Assembly (NCBI GenBank): GCA_026131555.1
Contig: JAMXJH010000004.1
Coordinates: 118,347-182,346 of the forward strand
Source of the DNA: Aerococcaceae bacterium NML190073
GTDB taxonomy: Bacteria; Bacillota; Bacilli; Lactobacillales; Aerococcaceae
Length of the DNA stretch: 64,000 nucleotides
Reading direction: 5' to 3'
Made by a program: the position numbers and the translations under genes. Shown here in pieces: positions 1-10,246 of the stretch; the stretch's first letter is position 1, and every line of letters starts with the position of its first letter. The notes under the pieces were generated by a model. The model was given only the letters and a program-made list of their open reading frames with translations. It made no database searches and was not told where the DNA came from.

Positions 1-865
1 AAGTTTCTCGCTTGATTTGTTTGGCACTGTAACGTTGTACGCTTTTTGTATGTGGGATAATGAGAAGGAATCCTAAACCTGCCCAAAGCGGTAAGTGGCG
101 TGTCGCAATCAGTAAGCCCCATACGAGCCAAGGAATGACGCTCAGTATTTGATATAAGCGGATTGCGCGTTGCACGCCTATGTAGTAAACGAGTGTGTAA
201 CGTTGATTCTGAATATCCGTCTTCAAGTCGCAAGTATTATTGGCTAACATAATGTTAGCAATCAAGCTGATTAAAGGTGTGCTCCATACAAAAATCCGCA
301 AACTCTCCACCCAGTTGAAACGAATGACAACTTCATTCAAAGACCATGTACTCGTCAACAAATTGCCGTATTGCGTCATATAAATCGCCAAGAACAAAAT
401 GCCGAATCCCATAGTGAAACCGGAAAACACTTCACCTAATGGCAAACGTGACAGTGGCATAGGACCGAACGTGTAACAAATGCCAATGACAAAGCAAATA
501 GCACCCATTCCTAGCAACAAAGAATCTGTTAAAATGACCAATATCAATGAGAATACAAGCGAAATTCCTAGCAACGTCAAAATGACACCGACCATGCGTT
601 GGAAACTCAACTGATGAACACCGATAACATTTTCGTTGACTTTATAGTCTAAATCAACGGCTTTGTGGTAGTCCATCGCATTGTTGATAGCGGTTGTACA
701 CATATCAAATGTAACGACCGCAATAAAGAATAGCGCCGCATTCAACCAATTGAACGTACCGTAATAATAAGCCGACCACATAAAACCAATCATCATCGGA
801 AAAACACTCGCAACTTTCGTGCGAATTTCTACAAACTCCAAAAAAATCGCTAATTTCTTATTCAT
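1..865 (-). CDS. menA: MenA/UbiA-type polyprenyltransferase (3' end cut off)
   Basis: Integral-membrane prenyltransferase that joins a polyprenyl chain to 1,4-dihydroxy-2-naphthoate, a step to (demethyl)menaquinone. From the ATG at 865 the frame stays open to the left edge, giving 288 residues; the family is about 300, so only the last residues are missing. Both aspartate-rich motifs of the UbiA superfamily are visible: NNAMDYHKAVD (residues 61-71) and NTCDLKTD (about 210-217), separated by hydrophobic segments. The start overlaps the end of apbE by 8 bp, so the two are probably translationally coupled. The gene could be classical menA or the dmkA paralogue found in flavin-based electron-transfer loci; the neighbouring apbE favours the latter but does not prove it. 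Confidence 0.85.
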   Translation of the reverse strand, partial: MNKKLAIFLEFVEIRTKVASVFPMMIGFMWSAYYYGTFNWLNAALFFIAVVTFDMCTTAINNAMDYHKAVDLDYKVNENVIGVHQLSFQRMVGVILTLLGISLVFSLILVILTDSLLLGMGAICFVIGICYTFGPMPLSRLPLGEVFSGFTMGFGILFLAIYMTQYGNLLTSTWSLNEVVIRFNWVESLRIFVWSTPLISLIANIMLANNTCDLKTDIQNQRYTLVYYIGVQRAIRLYQILSVIPWLVWGLLIATRHLPLWAGLGFLLIIPHTKSVQRYSAKQIKRET

Positions 866-1922
866 GGGCAATATGGTACTCCTTATTTGTTAATTTGAAC
901 GTATCTTTCAAACCGGAAGTTAAATGAACACCTTGATTCTTATCAATGAAGACAGCTTCTACCCCTTCTTGCGCTTCAATGAAGGCGAGCCCTTTTTCGA
1001 TGCCGAATAGGAACATACTTGTGGAATAAGCATCGGCTTCAATGGAAGATTGTGTAAAGATGGTAACTCCGGAAATTTCATTGTCAAGCGGATAGCCTGT
1101 TTGTGGATCAATGATATGATGATACTTCACACCATTCACTTCTAAGAAACGTTCGTAGACACCGGATGTGACAACCGTCCCATCAATCACTCGTTTGGAA
1201 CCAACAACTTCGCCACGCACTTCATCAGGGTCTTGCACACCGACATTCCACCCTTCCGGATTGGAAGGCGAGCTCCCCATTGCCACAACATTGCCACCCA
1301 AATTGATTAACGCCGTCGTAATCCCGTGTTTTTCAAAGATGCGCTTCACGCCGTCCGCAATATACCCTTTGGAAATACCACCGAGTTCCATCACCATGCC
1401 CTTCTCTTTCAAGAAAATTGTCTGCTCGCTATCATTCAGTTCCACTTGTCGATAGTCAATCTTAGGAAGCGCCGCTTTTATTTCCGATTCATCCGGTTTG
1501 CGAGCGTCTGTGGAGCCGATGCGCCATAAATTCGTAACCGCTCCAATGGTAATATCGAATTTCCCTTCGCTTTTTTGGGACATTTCTTGTGCTTGCTTGA
1601 CAATGTCGTAAGTAGCTGTTTGAACTTTGACCGGTTCGTTGCCGGCAGCTTGGTTTACTTTGTACACATCGGAACCTTCCAAGTTCGTTGATAGAAGTTG
1701 TTCCATTTCCTTAATGAATGTATACGCTTCTTCCATTGCCGCTTCCTGTCCTTCATGGAAAATCTGCAACTGCACTGCCGTGTGCAACAACGATTCCGAA
1801 CGTGACAGCGGTGTTTTGCTGACTGCCAAGGTCGGCTCTGTTGTTTGTTGCGTTGTCGTGTTGCAAGCTGCCATTATTGTCACGCAACTCATCAATGCTA
1901 CTATCAATTTACATTTCTTCAT
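858..1922 (-). CDS. apbE: ApbE-family FAD:protein FMN transferase, lipoprotein
   Basis: Extracytoplasmic enzyme that transfers FMN from FAD to threonine residues of target proteins. The 354-residue product starts with a lipoprotein signal peptide ending in MAAC (lipidated Cys20). Family motifs are present: GGISKG (181-186), INLGGNVVAMG (about 206-216), the TSG segment near 252, HHIIDPQTGYP (about 268-278) and ADAYST (296-301), which belong to the FAD- and Mg-binding site. It lies between DUF1294 and menA; its ATG overlaps the DUF1294 stop as ATGA, and its stop overlaps the menA start. A flavinyltransferase coupled to quinone synthesis resembles the Listeria-type extracellular electron transfer locus; no target lipoprotein is visible in this window. 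Confidence 0.92.
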   Translation of the reverse strand: MKKCKLIVALMSCVTIMAACNTTTQQTTEPTLAVSKTPLSRSESLLHTAVQLQIFHEGQEAAMEEAYTFIKEMEQLLSTNLEGSDVYKVNQAAGNEPVKVQTATYDIVKQAQEMSQKSEGKFDITIGAVTNLWRIGSTDARKPDESEIKAALPKIDYRQVELNDSEQTIFLKEKGMVMELGGISKGYIADGVKRIFEKHGITTALINLGGNVVAMGSSPSNPEGWNVGVQDPDEVRGEVVGSKRVIDGTVVTSGVYERFLEVNGVKYHHIIDPQTGYPLDNEISGVTIFTQSSIEADAYSTSMFLFGIEKGLAFIEAQEGVEAVFIDKNQGVHLTSGLKDTFKLTNKEYHIAHE

Positions 1923-2212
1923 CTCATCATTCCTTCTAACAAACTCTCTGTTATTATACTACTTTTCCAGAGAAAAAGCATGACTAAACCAATCCCTATC
2001 CAATAGATAATATGAAAAATTATTTTGCGGGTCTTGTGATGAAACAACACCATCGCCAACCAACCTGCCGGTCCACCACCCAATATGCCCAAGGTCAGCA
2101 ATATGCGTTCCGGTATGCGATACTCTTGACGTTGCGCGCGTCGCTTATCAACCCACATCAGAGTGAATAAGATTAAATTGATGAACAATAAATAAAGATT
2201 TCCCCAAGGCAT
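1919..2212 (-). CDS. DUF1294 small membrane protein
   Basis: A 97-residue membrane protein with hydrophobic segments at about residues 4-18, 38-58 and 66-84. The centre carries the DUF1294 signature (ILGGGPAGWLAMVLFHHKTRK). Function is unknown in the family. The stop overlaps the apbE start by 4 bp (ATGA), so it is the first gene of a DUF1294-apbE-menA operon. The start at 2212 is the ATG that precedes the first hydrophobic helix. Confidence 0.8.
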   Translation of the reverse strand: MPWGNLYLLFINLILFTLMWVDKRRAQRQEYRIPERILLTLGILGGGPAGWLAMVLFHHKTRKIIFHIIYWIGIGLVMLFLWKSSIITESLLEGMMR

Positions 2213-2235
2213 CTGTTTCCTACCTCTCTACAAGT

Positions 2236-2261
2236 AAAGACCGCCCTGTCAGGCAGTCTTT
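2236..2261 (-). terminator. Hairpin after gatB
   Basis: A 10-bp stem (AAAGACTGCC with GGCGGTCTTT, one G-T pair) and 6-nt loop just beyond the gatB stop. Only a short T run follows, so termination may be partial and allow read-through into DUF1294-apbE-menA. Confidence 0.6.
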
Positions 2262-2270
2262 ATATCCTTG

Positions 2271-3701
2271 TTATAATGATTTCAACGTCTTCATCAGTAA
2301 TTCATTGACAACTTGCGGGTTCGCCTGCCCTTTCGTTGCTTTCATAATCTGTCCGACAAAGAAGCCGACCGCACGGTCTTTTCCGTTCTTGAAATCTTCC
2401 ACTGATTGCGCATTATTGGCGATGATTTCGTCAATAACAGGTTGAAGCTTAGCCGGGTCACTTAATTGTGCCATGCCACGTTGTTCCACAATGTCATCGG
2501 CATTACCACCTTCTGTCGCCAAAATCTTAAAGAGTTGCTTGGCAATTTTGGAGGAGATGGTACCATTGTCAATTAAGCGAATCATCTGTGCCAAGTTCGT
2601 CGGCGTCAAGTGAATATCTGCTAAAGTTGCTTTGGCGCTGTTCAAGTGAGCGGAAACCTCACCCATTAACCAGTTAGAAGCTTGCTTGGCGTCCACGCCT
2701 TGTGCAACAGTTGCATCGAAGAAGTCTGACATTTCTTTCGTTAAAGTTAAGACCATTGCGTCATAAGCCGGCAAGCCAAATTCATGGATGTAGCGATGAC
2801 GGCGAGCATCCGGCATTTCAGGGATAGAGGCTTTCACTCGCTCAATCCATTCTTCTTCAATCGTAATGCGTGGTAGATCCGGCTCAGGGAAATAACGGTA
2901 ATCGGCTGACCCTTCTTTGACACGCATTAACAATGTCTTACCGGTTGTTTCGTCATAGCGGCGTGTTTCTTGCTGAATAATGCCACCTGAACGCAAGACT
3001 TCCGCTTGACGTTTTTCTTCGAATTCTAAGCCTTTCTTGACGAAGTTGAAGCTGTTTAAGTTCTTCAATTCGGTTTTGGTTCCGAATTGTTCTTGTCCGT
3101 ATGGGCGCAGTGAGATGTTTGCATCACAACGCATTGAACCTTCTTCCATCTTCACGTCGGATACTTCGGTGTACATGATTTTCTCACGCAAAGCCTCCAA
3201 GTAAGCGTACGCTTCTTCCGGTGAACGCATATCGGCTTCCGATACAATCTCGATTAACGGTGTGCCTTGACGGTTCAAATCAACGTATGAATAGCCGTCT
3301 GTGCCGTGCGTGTTCTTGCCGGCATCTTCTTCCAAATGCAAACGTTCAATACGAATACGCTTGGTTACACCGTTCACTTCAATATCAATCCAGCCGTTCG
3401 AACCAATCGGTTGGTCAAATTGCGAAATTTGGTAGGCTTTCGGGTTGTCCGGGTAAAAATAGTTCTTGCGGTCGAATTTCATTTCACGTGCAATCTCGCA
3501 GTTTAATGCCAATGCAGCGCGCATACCGAACTCAACGGCTCCACGGTTGACAACCGGCAAAACGCCCGGGTAACCCCAGTCAATTTCATTGGTGTTCGTA
3601 TTCGGATCTGCTCCGAAATGAGCCGGTGACGGACTGAACATCTTTGAGTCTGTTTTCATTTCAACGTGGACTTCTAATCCAATAATCGTTTCAAAATTCA
3701 T
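2271..3701 (-). CDS. gatB: Asp-tRNA(Asn)/Glu-tRNA(Gln) amidotransferase subunit B
   Basis: The kinase and tRNA-binding subunit of GatCAB, which amidates misacylated Glu-tRNA(Gln) and/or Asp-tRNA(Asn). The product has 476 residues, the usual length. It begins with the conserved [15 protein letters not shown], contains the [10 protein letters not shown] segment of the catalytic cradle, and ends with the YqeY-like helical tail ([14 protein letters not shown]). It follows gatA by about 11 bp in a gatC-gatA-gatB order and is the last gene of the block, closed by a hairpin. The start at 3701 is the only ATG that fits the family. Confidence 0.97.
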   Translation of the reverse strand: MNFETIIGLEVHVEMKTDSKMFSPSPAHFGADPNTNTNEIDWGYPGVLPVVNRGAVEFGMRAALALNCEIAREMKFDRKNYFYPDNPKAYQISQFDQPIGSNGWIDIEVNGVTKRIRIERLHLEEDAGKNTHGTDGYSYVDLNRQGTPLIEIVSEADMRSPEEAYAYLEALREKIMYTEVSDVKMEEGSMRCDANISLRPYGQEQFGTKTELKNLNSFNFVKKGLEFEEKRQAEVLRSGGIIQQETRRYDETTGKTLLMRVKEGSADYRYFPEPDLPRITIEEEWIERVKASIPEMPDARRHRYIHEFGLPAYDAMVLTLTKEMSDFFDATVAQGVDAKQASNWLMGEVSAHLNSAKATLADIHLTPTNLAQMIRLIDNGTISSKIAKQLFKILATEGGNADDIVEQRGMAQLSDPAKLQPVIDEIIANNAQSVEDFKNGKDRAVGFFVGQIMKATKGQANPQVVNELLMKTLKSL

Positions 3702-3712
3702 TGAGAAACCTC

Positions 3713-5170
3713 CTATAACGCTGGTGCCTGGCTTACGAAGTCATGATTCACTTCAAAAGCATGCGCCGCTTGGTAAATCGTTGCTTCGTCCAATGGCTTA
3801 GCCATCAACTGCAAGCCGATTGGCAAACCGTTTGCATCGAATCCCGCAGGAATCGAGATTGCCGGAATACCCGCTAAGTTTGCAGGAACCGTCAGTAAGT
3901 CTGCCACGTACATCTCGATTGGGTCATTGACACGACCGCCAATCTCAAAGGCTGTACTCGTCGTTACCGGTCCCATAATTAAATCGTAATCGGCAAACAC
4001 TTTCGCGAAGTCTTGTTGAATCAATGTCCGTACTTGTGCTGCTTTTTTGAAATAAGCATCGTAATAGCCCGAACTTAAGCTGAATGTTCCTAGCATGATA
4101 CGGCGTTTCACTTCTTCGCCGAAGCCTTCTGAACGTGACATGACATAAACGTCTTCCAATGTTCTTGCTGATTGCGAGCGATAACCGTAACGCACCCCGT
4201 CGAAACGTTGCAAGTTCGATGATGCTTCCGATGACGCAATGATGTAGTAGACATTGATGCCGTACTTCGAATGAGGTAAGGATACTTCTTCTACTACCGC
4301 ACCTTGCGCACGGTAAAAATCAGCCGCCTTCTCCATGGCTTCTCTAATTTCCGGTGCGATGACTTCCGCTTTGTATTCTTTCGGGAACGCAATGCGTAAA
4401 CCTGATAAAGGCTGCCCGATTTTTGCGGAGTAATGTGTATCAATCTCTGTTAAGCTGGTAGAATCTTTGGCATCATGTCCGGCAATTGCTTCAAGCAAGC
4501 GCGCATTATCTTCAACTGTCAAGGTCATTGGTCCAATCTGATCCAAGCTTGAACCGAATGCGATTAAACCGTAACGTGATACACTACCGTAAGTCGGCTT
4601 CAACCCGACAATTCCCGTATAAGCTGCCGGTTGGCGGACACTCCCACCTGTATCCGAACCTAAACTTGCCGGTACTTGACGCGCGGCAACCGTTGCAGCC
4701 GAACCTGATGAAGAACCACCCGGCACACGTGACAAATCCCATGGATTACGTGATAGTTTGAAAGCAGAACGTTCACCGGACGCTCCCATTGCGAATTCAT
4801 CCATGTTGACTTTCCCGACAATTACCGCACCTGCTTGGCGTAATCTAGCGACAACCGTTGCGTCGTATGTCGGTACGAAGTCTTCCAACATTTTGCTGGC
4901 AGCGGTCGTTGTTAAACCTTGAGTCACGATATTATCTTTCACGGCGATTGGTACACCATTCAATAATGGCGCTTCGTCGCCGTAACCGCGCGCATCCGCT
5001 TGACGTGCTTCTTCCAATGCGCGCTCCTTATCAATCGCCAGAAAAGCGCCGACTTGCGCATCGGTGGCTTCAATTCGACTGTAAAAATGTTCCACTAACT
5101 CAACTGCTGTGAAAGTGCCCGCCTTCAAGCCGGCTTGAATCTCTTTAATGGTATGAGGATATTGTGTCAT
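3713..5170 (-). CDS. gatA: Asp-tRNA(Asn)/Glu-tRNA(Gln) amidotransferase subunit A
   Basis: Amidase subunit of GatCAB that frees ammonia from glutamine. It shows the amidase-signature Ser-cisSer-Lys triad: lysine in PIAVKDN, serines in GGSSSGSAA and [13 protein letters not shown] place the start at the ATG at 5170 (MTQYPHT..., 485 residues) because the longer open frame to 5284 only reads the gatC gene in another frame. The gatC stop ends 1 bp before this ATG, with the ribosome site GAGGAAG inside the gatC end. Confidence 0.97.
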   Translation of the reverse strand: MTQYPHTIKEIQAGLKAGTFTAVELVEHFYSRIEATDAQVGAFLAIDKERALEEARQADARGYGDEAPLLNGVPIAVKDNIVTQGLTTTAASKMLEDFVPTYDATVVARLRQAGAVIVGKVNMDEFAMGASGERSAFKLSRNPWDLSRVPGGSSSGSAATVAARQVPASLGSDTGGSVRQPAAYTGIVGLKPTYGSVSRYGLIAFGSSLDQIGPMTLTVEDNARLLEAIAGHDAKDSTSLTEIDTHYSAKIGQPLSGLRIAFPKEYKAEVIAPEIREAMEKAADFYRAQGAVVEEVSLPHSKYGINVYYIIASSEASSNLQRFDGVRYGYRSQSARTLEDVYVMSRSEGFGEEVKRRIMLGTFSLSSGYYDAYFKKAAQVRTLIQQDFAKVFADYDLIMGPVTTSTAFEIGGRVNDPIEMYVADLLTVPANLAGIPAISIPAGFDANGLPIGLQLMAKPLDEATIYQAAHAFEVNHDFVSQAPAL

Positions 5171-5171
5171 C

Positions 5172-5468
5172 TTAGGCTTCCTCGCTTTCAATAATCGCAG
5201 GTACTTGGATAAACCCGTCTTTCGTTGTTTTGGCATTCGCCAACAGCAATTCACGTTCCACACCCGGTTGGGCAACATCTTCACGGAAGACGTTTAACAA
5301 CTGATTGCCGTGATAAGTAGGCTCAACACCTGTCGTATCCACTTCTTCAAGGTGTTCCACCAACTCGATAATCGAGTTGAACTCTGCTGTGAAAGCATCT
5401 AACGTTTCATCTTTGAATTGTAATTTCGCTAATTTAGCCACGTGTTGAATATCGTCGCGTGTAATCAT
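5172..5468 (-). CDS. gatC: Asp-tRNA(Asn)/Glu-tRNA(Gln) amidotransferase subunit C
   Basis: Small 98-residue subunit that wraps around GatA and holds the GatAB complex together. It has the typical start [18 protein letters not shown] and the [18 protein letters not shown] segment. It is the first gene of gatCAB, 58 bp downstream of camS, and very probably transcribed with ligA-camS. Confidence 0.95.
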   Translation of the reverse strand: MITRDDIQHVAKLAKLQFKDETLDAFTAEFNSIIELVEHLEEVDTTGVEPTYHGNQLLNVFREDVAQPGVERELLLANAKTTKDGFIQVPAIIESEEA

Positions 5469-5526
5469 TCAATTCTTCCTTTCGTTCATCAAATTTAATC
5501 GTTCTTCTGAGGCAAATCCCTCGCTC

Positions 5527-6756
5527 TTAATGAAAGACATGTGATTGATAGTGAGTGGCTCCTGCCGGTCTACCAACATACGCTTCAATACCGGCGCCGG
5601 ACTCAATCTTAATCTCAATCGGAATGCCGGTTGGCAAGTAACTTTGCGCCATATCCAATACATGTTGCGTCAAAGCCGTTACTTCCGTTTTTTGATAGAA
5701 TTGGGTGACGATTTCGATATCGATACTCGCCAATCTACCTTCTACATACAATGCCTGACCTGTTATCCCGTTCAAATTCGGGAAAAAGTTCACTACATGA
5801 TTGCGGAAATCATAGAAGAACTGGTATTGGTCAATCGATTCGGATGAGTTCACGAGTGGCAACGATACACGATTCTCATTGTGTTCGGTCCAATCCGCTA
5901 CCGAATTACCTTCTCGTGAAATTCCGTCCATCACGTACACACCACCGACTACATCACGACTCGGTGCCTGACGGAAAATCCCCACAACAATCGGTACGGA
6001 ACGTAATTGTTCTGTATTGCGTAATCGTCCGACAATCGTATTGGCGTACGCTTTACCACGCTCACGCATCTCACCTAAAGAAATCTCTTGATTGTATGAC
6101 ACGCCATTTTCGTCCGTATACTGATACTCACTGTTCATTGCCAAACCGATGACGATACCTGCTAAAGCGTAACCGTCCGCTGTTTCGACCATGATGTCTT
6201 TTTCCATGATTTGCGCTAAGTATATCGGTGCGGCTGAACGGTCGAGGATGACTTGCGAGTTCGCCTCGGAAGTCACTTGTTCGTTCGACTCCGCATTCTC
6301 GCCTTCCGGTTGCGATTCCGCTTGTTCCGGATTCTCCGGCGCCGGTGGCGTAGGTGCTGTCGGTGCCGGCGGGTTCAATCCTTCCGGATACAGCTCGGAT
6401 TCTCTTGATACCCAGCTTGTCATCGTGGATTCGTCAATCAACTGCCCTTCTTTCAAGAAATATTGGTCGGTCGGGAAGACGGATTTGCTGATTGCCAGCA
6501 ATCCTTCTTCGAAAGCCTTAGCGTTCCCGCTTGAACTTAAATAAGAATCAATGCTGGCAGAAGCGCCAAGCGCGTACTTGCCGTCGGTAATTACCGCGCG
6601 ATAGTTCTCAGAGCCGAGTTGACTCTTCGTCGTTTGCACGACAACTTCATCCGGTCCAACTTCAGGCTTATTGGTAATTTCCTTATCCAAGTTGTTCAAA
6701 CATCCTGCTAATAGGGCAGTTGTCATCAGTAGGCTAAGTGTTTGTTTCAGTTTCAT
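5527..6756 (-). CDS. camS: CamS family sex-pheromone precursor lipoprotein
   Basis: Surface lipoprotein of 409 residues related to staphylococcal and enterococcal CamS, whose cleaved signal peptide can act as a pheromone. The N-terminus is a lipoprotein signal with LLAGC (Cys19). A Pro/Glu/Ala-rich linker lies at about residues 125-170, splitting the CamS domain; the rest matches CamS in length and layout (AGIVIGLAMNSEY, VPIVVGIFRQAP, GIPIEIKIESG). It sits 15 bp after ligA and before gatC, the conserved order pcrA-ligA-camS-gatCAB. The mature role in this family is not settled. Confidence 0.9.
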   Translation of the reverse strand: MKLKQTLSLLMTTALLAGCLNNLDKEITNKPEVGPDEVVVQTTKSQLGSENYRAVITDGKYALGASASIDSYLSSSGNAKAFEEGLLAISKSVFPTDQYFLKEGQLIDESTMTSWVSRESELYPEGLNPPAPTAPTPPAPENPEQAESQPEGENAESNEQVTSEANSQVILDRSAAPIYLAQIMEKDIMVETADGYALAGIVIGLAMNSEYQYTDENGVSYNQEISLGEMRERGKAYANTIVGRLRNTEQLRSVPIVVGIFRQAPSRDVVGGVYVMDGISREGNSVADWTEHNENRVSLPLVNSSESIDQYQFFYDFRNHVVNFFPNLNGITGQALYVEGRLASIDIEIVTQFYQKTEVTALTQHVLDMAQSYLPTGIPIEIKIESGAGIEAYVGRPAGATHYQSHVFH

Positions 6757-6771
6757 CTGATTTCACCTTCT

Positions 6772-8775
<2,004 letters not shown>

Positions 8776-8852
8776 CTACTGGCACTCCTCTTTCTCTCAT
8801 CCTCGTCACTCGCCCAAAAAGCAAGCAACCTCAAGGGCGTTTCACTTCATCG

Positions 8853-8896
8853 GTTGCCGAACATCTCTTGGCGAATGACCGCTTAATGTCGGCAAC
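8853..8896. other. Inverted repeat in ligA leader
   Basis: Arms GTTGCCGA (8853-8860) and TCGGCAAC (8889-8896) sit between the predicted ligA promoter and the ligA ATG. It could form a leader hairpin in the roughly 130-nt 5' UTR; no known riboswitch is recognised. Confidence 0.4.
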
Positions 8897-8908
8897 AACA
8901 TTGCGTTA

Positions 8909-8937
8909 ATTATAACACATAGCGCTCATCAGTCCAA
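8909..8937 (-). promoter_or_regulatory. Predicted ligA-camS-gatCAB promoter
   Basis: Sigma-A-like: -35 TTGGAC, 17-bp spacer, -10 TATAAT, about 130 bp upstream of ligA. It explains expression of ligA after separation from pcrA. Confidence 0.7.
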
Positions 8938-9054
8938 ATACTAAATCAATAAGTTTCAAGCCAATCCTCACCGTCCAAAAAAGTAAGCGGAAAAAGACCG
9001 TTCCCCTCCTACCCACCTATTCGACAATCAACCTCACACATGACAAAAACACCC

Positions 9055-9330
9055 CATTCCCGCCGCAGGACAGCGCCACTAAAAAATAAAGTAACACCGT
9101 CCCGCCGCAGGACGACGTCGCTAAAAAATAAAGTAATGCATTCCCGCCGCAGGACAGCGTCGCTAAAAAATAAAGTAACACATTCCCGCCGCAAGACAGC
9201 GCCGCTTAAAAATAAAGTAACGCATTCCCGCCGCAGGACGGTGCCGCTAAAAAATAAAGTAACACTGTCCCGCCGCAAGACAGCGTCGCTAAAAAATAAA
9301 GTAACACATTCTCGCCGCAGGACAGCACTA
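9055..9330. repeat. Minisatellite A: six and a half 42-bp units
   Basis: Tandem repeat with units starting at 9055, 9097, 9139, 9181, 9223, 9265 and a 24-bp partial at 9307. The consensus contains CATTCCCGCCGCAGGACAGC followed by an A-rich half with AATAAAGTAAC. The period is exactly 42 bp, so open frames appear on both strands (a 14-residue repeat on +, Cys/Leu/Phe-rich on -); neither resembles a protein family, has a convincing ribosome site or extends past the array. I read it as non-coding. It lies between ligA and DUF1697. Confidence 0.9.
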
Positions 9331-9440
9331 TTCAGAAAAAACATTGCCGAAAAAAGCATTCAACTTGCTTGTTGCAGAAAAAATAACAGCCAAACACTCC
9401 ATATCCTATCCCACTAAAAATGAAATCTTCTCAGACACTT

Positions 9441-9535
9441 AGTTTCCAACCTCATTCAAGATTAAAGTAACTCTATCAAGCAAGTTTCCTGCCTCACTCA
9501 AAATTAAAATAAGCCCGTCAAGCGAGTTTCTCGGG
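9441..9535. repeat. Degenerate 42-bp direct repeat near array A
   Basis: Two copies (9441-9482, 9483-9524) and an 11-bp third start, each beginning AGTTTC and containing CTCA.TCAA.ATTAAA.TAA. The period again is 42 bp, and the ATTAAAGTAA core resembles the AATAAAGTAA half of array A, so it is probably a decayed branch of the same family. The remainder of 9331-9645 holds no gene that I can see. Confidence 0.65.
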
Positions 9536-9645
9536 TAAGTCATCGCTTCGACAGGCTAATCGTTGGTGTATTGGTTGTAGGTTCAACAGGCTGATAATAT
9601 GCTTAATGGTTCATCACTTCATTGATCGAAATTCTGTGCCTCTCT

Positions 9646-10191
9646 TTACTGATTTAAGCCAATCAGCGCTTGAATTTTATCAAAAGTCTTGCCGTTGCGA
9701 ATCGACACCTCTTTGTAGAAAGGTGCTTTCGCCAAATACTTGGCATACGCTGTTTGCAAATATTGGTCGTTGTCCAGCTTCGCCCAGAAGATTGCGTGCT
9801 TTCCGTAATAAATTCGCTCATTATCGAGTGTCCACTGGCGAATATGCGCTTCAATGTGCGCTTTGTCCACATTCTCCAAGTAAAATAGCACATCTTTGCG
9901 TGCATGATTGTCGGACCACCATTCAGGTAAATCCTCCAATTCAGCTTGCAATTCATCAGCGCTAATCAATGCAAATCCAAGAGGAAATGAATAGTGTTGT
10001 GCAAACATATCCTCTAATTGATGTTGAATGACAGTTTTTGCCTCGTTCGAATCGAAAAATACATTCCCACTGTTAATATACGTCACCACATTCGCGAAAC
10101 CTAATGCTTCTACTTGTTGTTTCAATTCACTCATCACAACTTTATGCTTGCCGCCGACATTGATGCCACGTAATAATATAACATATCTCAT
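9646..10191 (-). CDS. DUF1697 domain protein
   Basis: Cytoplasmic protein of 181 residues, the normal length for DUF1697. The N-terminus has the family signature (MRYVILLRGINVGG.. and TYINSGNVFF). Biochemical function is not established. It lies 55 bp after pcrA and before the repeat array, in the place where ligA would usually begin, so it may be a later insertion into the pcrA-ligA block. Confidence 0.85.
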   Translation of the reverse strand: MRYVILLRGINVGGKHKVVMSELKQQVEALGFANVVTYINSGNVFFDSNEAKTVIQHQLEDMFAQHYSFPLGFALISADELQAELEDLPEWWSDNHARKDVLFYLENVDKAHIEAHIRQWTLDNERIYYGKHAIFWAKLDNDQYLQTAYAKYLAKAPFYKEVSIRNGKTFDKIQALIGLNQ

Positions 10192-10246
10192 ACCTGTTCC
10201 TCCTATCTTCTAAATTGAATCGCCTATCACGGTACTTTCAACCGAA

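Noticed and set aside
5171..5284. N-terminal extension of gatA by 38 codons
   Set aside because: It lies within gatC in another frame; the ATG at 5170 has a ribosome site and matches the family start.
9040..9417. Open frame on + (125 codons) and on - (9009-9359) with 14-residue repeats across array A
   Set aside because: The 42-bp period keeps all frames free of stops. Neither frame has a ribosome site or family resemblance, and both end soon after the array.
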